Assembly (NCBI GenBank): GCA_017304945.1
Contig: JAFKLG010000083.1
Span: 1-55,520 of the forward strand
Source: Rhodospirillales bacterium
GTDB lineage: Bacteria > Pseudomonadota > Alphaproteobacteria > Acetobacterales > Acetobacteraceae
Direction of reading: 5' to 3'
Length of the DNA stretch: 55,520 nucleotides
Positions within the stretch are counted from its first letter, which is position 1. Every line of letters begins with the position of its first letter. Positions 49,943-55,520 of the stretch are shown here, piece by piece. The translations under genes and the position numbers were made by a program. Under the pieces are notes generated by a model, which was given only the letters and a program-made list of their open reading frames with translations, was not told the origin of the DNA and did no database searches.

Positions 49943-50818
49943 TCAGGCGTCCGGCGGCAGGCGTGACTCCGAGAAGGCCACGGCATCGATGAACCCGTAT
50001 TGCGGGGAGGCGATCCGGGGCACCGGCTTCGGCCGCAGCAAATAGTGGCGCAGCAAATCCATCCGCTCCAGGCCGCCGATCGTGGTCCAGACCCCGTCCT
50101 CGAACAGGTGCATGTAGCCGTAGCAGGCGAGCACCGAAGCGACCTCGAGCGCGGCGCGCAGCCGCATGATCGCGTCGGCATAGGCGTCCCCTTGAGGGGG
50201 CAGGTTGAACGGGTGGAACGAGACGTGCAGCCAGGGCTTATGGGCGGCGAGCAGAGGGGCGACGGCGGGGAGCACCGCATATTCCGCGCCCTCGATGTCG
50301 ATCTTCAGCAAGGTCCGGCGATCGAGCCCGACCTCGGCCAGCACGGCGGCGGCGTCGCGGAGTTGGACGGAGGCCTCGGGTGCGCCCCGCACCAGCGTCG
50401 ATCGCTCCACGTCCTGGAACACCGACGCGCCTGAATCCGCGACGCCCTTCGCATACAGCGTCACCACCTCATCCCGAGCCCCGAGGCCGTATGGCTGAAC
50501 GGTGATGCGGGGCTCGAGGTCGGGATTGGCGGCGAGATTCGCGCGCAGCAGGGCGAGGCTGCGCGGGTTCGGCTCGAATGCCGTCACCGCCACCCCGTGG
50601 GTCGCGGCGTACAGGCTGGTGAAGCCCAGATACGCGCCGAAATCCAGGAACCGGTCGCAGTGCGGCAGGGCCACGTCGAAGAAGCGCAGCGTCCCAGCCT
50701 CGAACCCGCTGCTGAATTCGGCCGCGGCGGCGCGCACCAGCGGATGTGCGGCGTGGACGAAGCGGCGCCCGCGCTGCAGCACCTCGGCCCCGGCCGGCAA
50801 GTCGGTCATCGCGTCCAT
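49943..50818 (-). CDS. FkbM family methyltransferase
   Basis: A 291-residue S-adenosylmethionine-dependent methyltransferase of the FkbM type, which usually methylates sugar or polyketide hydroxyls. The SAM motif is FLDFGAYLGFTSLYAA, followed by VTAFEPNPRSLALLRANLA. The family's LLKIDIEGAEYAVLPA and WLHVSFHP are clear. ATG 50818 is preferred, with GGGGG just upstream; GTG 50833 would add five residues. It stands apart from any sugar or polysaccharide cluster, so the acceptor is unknown. It converges with the enolase-superfamily gene. Confidence 0.88.
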   Translation of the reverse strand: MDAMTDLPAGAEVLQRGRRFVHAAHPLVRAAAAEFSSGFEAGTLRFFDVALPHCDRFLDFGAYLGFTSLYAATHGVAVTAFEPNPRSLALLRANLAANPDLEPRITVQPYGLGARDEVVTLYAKGVADSGASVFQDVERSTLVRGAPEASVQLRDAAAVLAEVGLDRRTLLKIDIEGAEYAVLPAVAPLLAAHKPWLHVSFHPFNLPPQGDAYADAIMRLRAALEVASVLACYGYMHLFEDGVWTTIGGLERMDLLRHYLLRPKPVPRIASPQYGFIDAVAFSESRLPPDA

Positions 50819-50895
50819 TCTCGCCCCCGTCACCGGCCCGAGAGTACGGGCCGAGACGTTGACGGACGGTTACCGGCGCAGGCCGGCGCCGCGCC

Positions 50896-51321
50896 TCATC
50901 CGGGCTGCGCGGTCAGGCCGGCCGCGGCAATGCCGGCCAGCGCCGCGGCCTCGTCGTTCTCGGAGGTTTCGCCCGAGATGCCGACGGCGCCCAGCGGCCC
51001 ATCCGCGCCCGCAATCAGCACGCCCCCTGGCACCGGCACCAGGGGACCGATCGCGTGGACGGCGGCGGCGACGAAATGCGGCCGCTCCACCGCCATCGTG
51101 CCGAGGCTTCGCGACCCGACACCCATGCCGATCGCACCGTTCGCCTTGCCGATCGCGATCTCGCCCCGCCGGAGGGAGGTGCCGTCGGCGGCGCCAAACG
51201 CCTTGAGTGCGCCACGCGCGTCGAGCACCGCCACCGCAAGCGGCTTGAAGCCGCGGTCCCGCGCATGGGCGAGGCTGGCGGACACGATCGACTGGGCTTG
51301 TTCCAGGGTGAGAGCCGGCAT
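50896..51321 (-). CDS. GlcG/HbpS-family (heme-binding-like) protein
   Basis: A 141-residue protein of the GlcG/HbpS family (MPALTLEQAQSIVSASLAHA, then PLAVAVLDARGALKAF and GGVLIAGADGPLGAVGISGETSENDEA). Members are small oligomeric proteins; some bind heme or sit next to oxidoreductases without a known reaction. It has no signal peptide, so it is cytoplasmic. AAAGGACC precedes the ATG. It starts 20 bases after the stop of the acyl-CoA dehydrogenase-like gene, so the pair is one transcript and it may serve that flavoenzyme. Confidence 0.85.
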   Translation of the reverse strand: MPALTLEQAQSIVSASLAHARDRGFKPLAVAVLDARGALKAFGAADGTSLRRGEIAIGKANGAIGMGVGSRSLGTMAVERPHFVAAAVHAIGPLVPVPGGVLIAGADGPLGAVGISGETSENDEAAALAGIAAAGLTAQPG

Positions 51322-51341
51322 GGAGGTCCTTTCGGGAGAGT

Positions 51342-52556
51342 TCAGAGGAAGCTGCCGTCCGGGTCGCCGTGGAACAGCACCCGGCCGACCGCCTCGAAAT
51401 GCGCGTCACGCGACTGGATCTGCTGCGAGACGGTGTGGATGTCGCGGAACCGCCGCTCGAACGGGGTGCCGAGGAAGATCGCACTGGTCCCGGCCGCCTT
51501 GTAGACCCAATCGGCGACCGCGATCGCGGTGTGGATGGCGTGCGCGCAGGCCAGCCGCACCCGCGCGCGGGCGGCGGCGTCGATCGGCGCGACCTCGTCG
51601 GCGGTCGCGTAGATCTCCTGCAAGGTCGCGGTGAGGTAGGCGCGCGCCGCCCCCAGCTCCGCCTCCCGCCGCGCCACGTCGGACTGCACGACCGGGCTGT
51701 CCGCCAGCCGCACGAGGCCGCGCGGCGCCTTCTCCCGCGCGAGGTCCTCGAACGCGTCCAGCATCGCCCGCGCGACGCCGCCCGCCACCGCCGCGACGCC
51801 GACCGCGTAGAGCCCCTGCATCGTGAAGGCATAGAGCGGCCCGGGGTCACGCCGCAGCGCCGGATCCTCGCGCGTGCCGCTCTGCGCTTCGGGGACGAAC
51901 AGGTCGGTGACCGTGTAGCCCTCGGACGCCGTGCCCCGCAGCCCGAGCGTGTTCCAGTTCGGGATGTGGGTTGCGTGGTGGGCCGGGAAGAGCAGCGTGC
52001 GCGTGGTGGGCCGCCCGAACCGGTTGAGCCGCAGCGAGCCGTCCGGCTCGGTCACCTGGCAATGCGCGCCCATCCAGGTCGCCTGGCGGCAGCCGCTCGC
52101 GAAGTGCCACTCGCCCGAGACGCGGTAGCCGCCGGGTACCGCCCGCGCCTTGTGGGCGTTGGGCGGCCCCCAGGCGATCAGCGCGTGCGGGTCGGCCCAG
52201 ATCGCGCGGGCGGTTTCCAGCGGGATGAACGGCGCGATCAGGGTCGCGCTGTTGGCCACGAACAGGTTCCAGCCAACCGAGGCGTCGTGGCGGCTGATCT
52301 CCTCGATCGCATGCTGGTAGATCCAGGGCGCCACCTCGTCCCCGCCGGCAGAACGCGGCAACAGCATGCGGCACAGCCGCGCGGCATGCAGGCTGGCGAG
52401 CAGCGCTGCGGGAATGGCCTGGGTCCGCTCGACCTCGTCGGCGGCCGCGGCGATGGCCGGCCCCAGCGCACGGGCCTGGCCGACGGGGTCCAGGGTGCCG
52501 TCGCCAGCCGTGTCCGCACCGAGGCTGGCGTGCAGGGGCACGCTCAGGTGGTTCAT
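51342..52556 (-). CDS. Acyl-CoA dehydrogenase-like flavin monooxygenase
   Basis: A 404-residue protein with the acyl-CoA dehydrogenase fold, closest in look to the flavin-dependent monooxygenase branch (HpaB, DszC, HsaA-type, Acyl-CoA_dh_2 C-terminus). GEWHFASGCRQATWMGAH and the C-terminal VYKAAGTSAIFLGTPFERRFRDIHTVSQQIQ are typical; the catalytic Glu of true acyl-CoA dehydrogenases is not at the usual place. It would need a reduced-flavin donor (reductase), not seen here. GGAGGACC precedes the ATG. First gene of a two-gene operon with the HbpS-like gene; divergent from the ABC importer genes. Substrate unknown (aromatic or sulphur compounds are common). Confidence 0.85.
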   Translation of the reverse strand: MNHLSVPLHASLGADTAGDGTLDPVGQARALGPAIAAAADEVERTQAIPAALLASLHAARLCRMLLPRSAGGDEVAPWIYQHAIEEISRHDASVGWNLFVANSATLIAPFIPLETARAIWADPHALIAWGPPNAHKARAVPGGYRVSGEWHFASGCRQATWMGAHCQVTEPDGSLRLNRFGRPTTRTLLFPAHHATHIPNWNTLGLRGTASEGYTVTDLFVPEAQSGTREDPALRRDPGPLYAFTMQGLYAVGVAAVAGGVARAMLDAFEDLAREKAPRGLVRLADSPVVQSDVARREAELGAARAYLTATLQEIYATADEVAPIDAAARARVRLACAHAIHTAIAVADWVYKAAGTSAIFLGTPFERRFRDIHTVSQQIQSRDAHFEAVGRVLFHGDPDGSFL

Positions 52557-52710
52557 TGCAGGTGGTCCTCCGTGGTCCAGAGTCCGCAGCCCGAACGTCG
52601 ATTGCGGCCGACCCGGCGGGCATTGTCAACGTCGGGCGGCGGCGATCCGCTAGCGCCCTGTCCCGATCGGTCGCTATAAGCCGTCCCAAGAGGCGCACAG
52701 GGAGTGCAGC

Positions 52711-54297
52711 ATGAACGTTGGCAAAATCCGGGCTGCGGCTCGGTTTGGCGTGTTGGCCGCAGGGTTCCTTGCGGCTGGGGCCGCGCATGCGCAATCGCTG
52801 ACGATCGCCTCTTCCGCGCCGGTGACCAGCATTGATCCGCACTATCATACGCTGTCGCCCAACCAGTCCTTCGACTCGCATGTCTATGACCGGCTGGTGG
52901 ACCGCGACCCCAAGGGCACCCCGATCCCCGGTCTCGCCACGAGCTGGAAGCTGGTCGACGACACGACCTGGGAATTCAAGCTGCGGCAGGGCGTGAAGTT
53001 CCACGACGGCACCGATTTCACCGCCGAGGACGTGTCCTACACGATCGATCGCGTGCCCCGGGTGAAGAACAGCCCGGCCTCCTACTCGATCTACACGAAG
53101 GCGGTGAAGTCGATCGAGGTCGTCGACCCGCAGACGATCCGCATCCACACCAACGGGCCCTATCCGCTGCTGGCGCTCGACCTGTCGCAGGTGTTCATCA
53201 TTCCGCACAAGCTGGGGTCCGATCCGACGACGGAGGACTTCAACAGCGGCAAGAACGCGATCGGCACGGGGCCGTACCGGTTCATCTCCTACAAGCCGGG
53301 TGACCGGATCGAGATGGAGCGGTTCGACGGGTACTGGGGCAAGAAGCCCGACTGGCAGCACGTCACCTATCGGATGATCAGCAACGATGCCACGCGTACC
53401 GCAGCGCTGCTCGCCGGAGACGTGGGCATCATCGAGTTCGTGCCGCCGACCGACCTTGCGTCTCTGCGCAAGGACGACCGGGTGCGGCTGTCGGAGGTGG
53501 TGAGCAACCGCTCCATCTTCCTGTGGCTCGATCATTCGCGCACCGGCCCGACTCCGTTCGTCACCGGACCGAACGGAGAGACGCTGGACAAGAACCCGTT
53601 GAAGGACCTGCGGGTGCGGGAGGCGTTGTCGATCGCGATCAATCGCCAGGCGATCGTGCAGCGGGTGATGGAAGACGCCGCGATCCCGACCGGCCAGTAC
53701 CTGCCGCCGGGTGCGGCCACCTACAACCCGGCCATCAAGCCGCCGCCCTATGATCCGGAGCGGGCCAAGAAGCTGCTGGCGGAGGCCGGCTATCCGAACG
53801 GGCTGCGCGTCACGCTGAACGGGCCGAACGACCGCTATGTGAACGACGCGAAGATCCTGCAGGCCGTGGGGCAGATGTGGCAGCGCATCGGCGTGCAGAC
53901 CAACGTGGATCCGAGCCCGTGGAGCAGCTTCGTGGCGAAGGCGGGGCGGCAGGAGATGTCGATCTTCCTGCTGGGCTGGGGCGTCTCCTCGGGCGAGGGC
54001 ACCAATCCGTTGCGGGCGCAGCTCGCCACCTGGGATGCGGCCAAGGGCCTCGGCACCGCCAATCGCGGCCGCTACTCCAACCCGAAGCTCGACGCGATGA
54101 TCGAGCAGGCGATGCAGACCATGGACGACGCCAAGCGCGACAAGCTCGTGCAGGACGCGATGAAGCTGGCGATGGACGACGTGCCGGTGATCATGCTGCA
54201 CCTGCAGAAGAACATCTGGGCGACCCGCAAGGGCCTGGTCTACGAGCCGCGCACGGACGAAGACACGCGCGCCATGGGCGTGCATCCCGCGCCGTGA
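52711..54297 (+). CDS. ABC transporter substrate-binding protein (peptide/nickel, SBP family 5)
   Basis: A 528-residue periplasmic binding protein of the DppA/OppA type. A Sec signal peptide runs to A27 (AHA then QS). The mature part shows ASSAPVTSIDPHYHTLSPNQ, DDTTWEFKLRQGVKFHDGTDFTAEDV (the SBP_5 signature), PPGAATYNPAIKPPPYDPERAK and a helix-rich end. GGGAG lies upstream of the ATG, and CTATAA at 52674-52679 could be a -10 box. The ligand could be a peptide, opine, glutathione or other polar compound; the sequence does not decide. The permease follows after 20 bases. Confidence 0.93.
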   Translation: MNVGKIRAAARFGVLAAGFLAAGAAHAQSLTIASSAPVTSIDPHYHTLSPNQSFDSHVYDRLVDRDPKGTPIPGLATSWKLVDDTTWEFKLRQGVKFHDGTDFTAEDVSYTIDRVPRVKNSPASYSIYTKAVKSIEVVDPQTIRIHTNGPYPLLALDLSQVFIIPHKLGSDPTTEDFNSGKNAIGTGPYRFISYKPGDRIEMERFDGYWGKKPDWQHVTYRMISNDATRTAALLAGDVGIIEFVPPTDLASLRKDDRVRLSEVVSNRSIFLWLDHSRTGPTPFVTGPNGETLDKNPLKDLRVREALSIAINRQAIVQRVMEDAAIPTGQYLPPGAATYNPAIKPPPYDPERAKKLLAEAGYPNGLRVTLNGPNDRYVNDAKILQAVGQMWQRIGVQTNVDPSPWSSFVAKAGRQEMSIFLLGWGVSSGEGTNPLRAQLATWDAAKGLGTANRGRYSNPKLDAMIEQAMQTMDDAKRDKLVQDAMKLAMDDVPVIMLHLQKNIWATRKGLVYEPRTDEDTRAMGVHPAP

Positions 54298-54317
54298 TCG
54301 AAGCCGAGACCTGACCG

Positions 54318-55292
54318 ATGCTCACCTGGCTGCTCCGCCGCCTGTTCCAGGCGCTGTTCGTCGTGCTGGCGATGACCGTGATCGTGTTCATCGGCGTGCA
54401 CGTGATCGGCAACCCCGTCGACATCCTGATCTCGCCGGAGGCGGACCAGGCGGAGCGGGCCCGCATCATCGCCGATCTCGGCCTGGATCAGCCGTTGTGG
54501 CGGCAATACCTGGTGTTCCTGGGGGATGCGCTGCACGGCAATCTTGGCCGCTCCTTCGTGTTCAACGAGCCGGCGCTGAAGCTGATTGCCGGCCGCATGC
54601 CGGCGACGTTGGAGCTGGCGGTCACGGCCGTGCTGCTGTCGATCGTGATCGGCGTGCCGCTGGGCCTGTATGCCGGGTTGAAGCCCGATGGGTTCCTGGG
54701 GCGCACGATCATGGCGGGAAGCATCCTCGGCTTCTCGCTGCCGACCTTCTGGGTCGGGCTGATGCTGATCATGGTGTTCGCGGTGCAACTGGGCTGGCTG
54801 CCTTCCACCGGTCGGGGGCAGACGGCCGAGCTGTTCGGACTGCAATGGTCGTTCCTAACCTGGGACGGGCTGCGGCACATGGCGATGCCGGCGCTGAACC
54901 TGTCGCTGTTCAACATCTCGCTCGTGCTGCGCCTGACCCGCGCCGGGGTGCGGGAGACGCTGCCCATGGACTTCGTGAAGTTCGCGCGCGCAAAGGGGCT
55001 GAGCCCGGCGCGGGTGATCTTCGTGCACGTGCTGAAGAACATCATGATCCCGGTGGTGACGGTGGTGGGCCTCGAGTTGGGCTCCACCATCGCGTTCGCC
55101 GTGGTGACCGAGAGCGTGTTCGCCTGGCCGGGCATGGGGAAGCTGATCATCGACAGCATCAACGTGCTCGATCGGCCGGTGATCGTCGCGTATCTGATGC
55201 TGATCGTGCTGCTGTTCATCACGATCAACCTGCTGGTGGACATTCTCTACACGGTGCTGGATCCGCGCGTCCGGCTGGAGGGGAAGCGGTGA
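54318..55292 (+). CDS. ABC transporter permease, DppB/OppB family
   Basis: A 324-residue inner-membrane permease with six helices. The N-terminus is MLTWLLRRLFQALFVVLAM; the first periplasmic part has ADLGLDQPLWRQYL and GNLGRSFVF. The coupling loop is FVKFARAKGLSPARVIFVHV, followed by the conserved PGMGKLIIDSI. It is complete. In most such operons the second permease (DppC) starts within a few bases, but here the stop is followed by at least 220 bases of tandem repeats up to the window end, so the rest of the transporter, if present, lies outside. Confidence 0.93.
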   Translation: MLTWLLRRLFQALFVVLAMTVIVFIGVHVIGNPVDILISPEADQAERARIIADLGLDQPLWRQYLVFLGDALHGNLGRSFVFNEPALKLIAGRMPATLELAVTAVLLSIVIGVPLGLYAGLKPDGFLGRTIMAGSILGFSLPTFWVGLMLIMVFAVQLGWLPSTGRGQTAELFGLQWSFLTWDGLRHMAMPALNLSLFNISLVLRLTRAGVRETLPMDFVKFARAKGLSPARVIFVHVLKNIMIPVVTVVGLELGSTIAFAVVTESVFAWPGMGKLIIDSINVLDRPVIVAYLMLIVLLFITINLLVDILYTVLDPRVRLEGKR

Positions 55293-55310
55293 TGGGGGAC
55301 ATGTTGCCCG

Positions 55311-55520
55311 TCATCCGCGGGCTCGATCTGCGGATCGCTGTTGGCGCGACGCGGGCCCTACCCCCCACCGTCATCCGCGCGCTCGACCCGCGGATCCCAA
55401 CCGGCACGACGCGGGCCCTACCCCCCACCGTCATCCGCGGGCGCGACCCGCGGATCCCATCCGGCGCGACGCGACACTCACCCTCCACCGTCATCCGCGG
55501 GCTCGACCCGCGGATCCCAA
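55311..55520. repeat. 60-bp tandem repeat with an internal palindrome, running off the window
   Basis: Units start at 55311, 55371, 55431 and 55491, exactly 60 bases apart; the last is cut by the window end. Each contains an inverted repeat ATCCGCGGG-CTCGA-CCCGCGGAT or a near copy, followed by CGACGCGGGCCCTACCCCCC or a variant. The first unit is the most diverged. Frames through it give a repeating 20-residue peptide, but without a start signal, so I treat it as non-coding. It resembles REP-type or terminator-like palindromes amplified in tandem between operon genes. Confidence 0.85.

Noticed and set aside
55225..55494. Minus-strand frame through the 60-bp repeats coding a 20-residue repeat peptide
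   Set aside because: The repeat period is a multiple of three, so any frame stays open. The frame overlaps the end of the permease gene and has no start signal.

Overview
The window is a chromosomal stretch of a very GC-rich alphaproteobacterium, most likely Rhodospirillales/Acetobacteraceae. This is inferred from base composition, from the order ffh-rpsP-rimM-trmD-rplS followed directly by leuC-leuD-leuB, and from the gene families present. It reads as ordinary chromosome with accessory metabolic modules. There is no phage, insertion sequence, CRISPR array or clear genomic island. Functions come from reading the translations; no database search was possible.

Layout. 1-7.2 kb: a large alpha-2-macroglobulin (minus strand), then two tRNA-Thr genes (UGU and CGU) flanking an AT-richer stretch and a phytanoyl-CoA dioxygenase-like gene. 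7.2-16.8 kb: a chemotaxis receptor, divergent from the core operon ffh, rpsP, rimM, trmD, rplS, then leuC, leuD and leuB, with an unusual inverted array of about 28-bp repeats between leuD and leuB. 16.9-21.9 kb: PAP2 phosphatase, serine-glyoxylate-type aminotransferase, DUF72 protein, a lipoamide-dehydrogenase-like flavoprotein and a GNAT acetyltransferase. 22.1-25.3 kb: a minus-strand operon of FAD oxidoreductase, phosphonoacetaldehyde hydrolase and class III CoA-transferase, probably for aminophosphonate use. 25.5-31.6 kb: cardiolipin synthase and a three-subunit molybdenum aldehyde oxidoreductase (PaoABC type) whose Fe-S subunit carries an extra N-terminal domain, divergent from two small low-complexity genes.

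31.8-42 kb: an NdvA/ChvA-like ABC exporter, a prephenate dehydrogenase-like gene overlapping the same transcription unit as a YcaQ-type DNA glycosylase, a DUF1328 membrane peptide, uvrB, a D-2-hydroxyacid dehydrogenase, a zinc-free MDR oxidoreductase and an orphan PAS histidine kinase. 42-50 kb: an OPT-family transporter and a fused HyuA-HyuB hydantoinase/oxoprolinase, divergent from a second D-2-hydroxyacid dehydrogenase and an enolase-superfamily enzyme. Together these look like uptake and breakdown of cyclic amides, peptides or sugar/hydroxy acids. 50-55.5 kb: FkbM methyltransferase, HbpS/GlcG-like protein with an acyl-CoA-dehydrogenase-like monooxygenase, then the binding protein and first permease of a peptide/nickel-type ABC importer. 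The window ends inside a 60-bp palindromic tandem repeat.

No previously undescribed system can be demonstrated. The best leads are the phosphonate mini-operon, the fused Fe-S subunit with its small-gene neighbours, and the two repeat arrays that interrupt operons. Many very long open frames lie antisense to real genes, as expected from the high GC content, and were not annotated.
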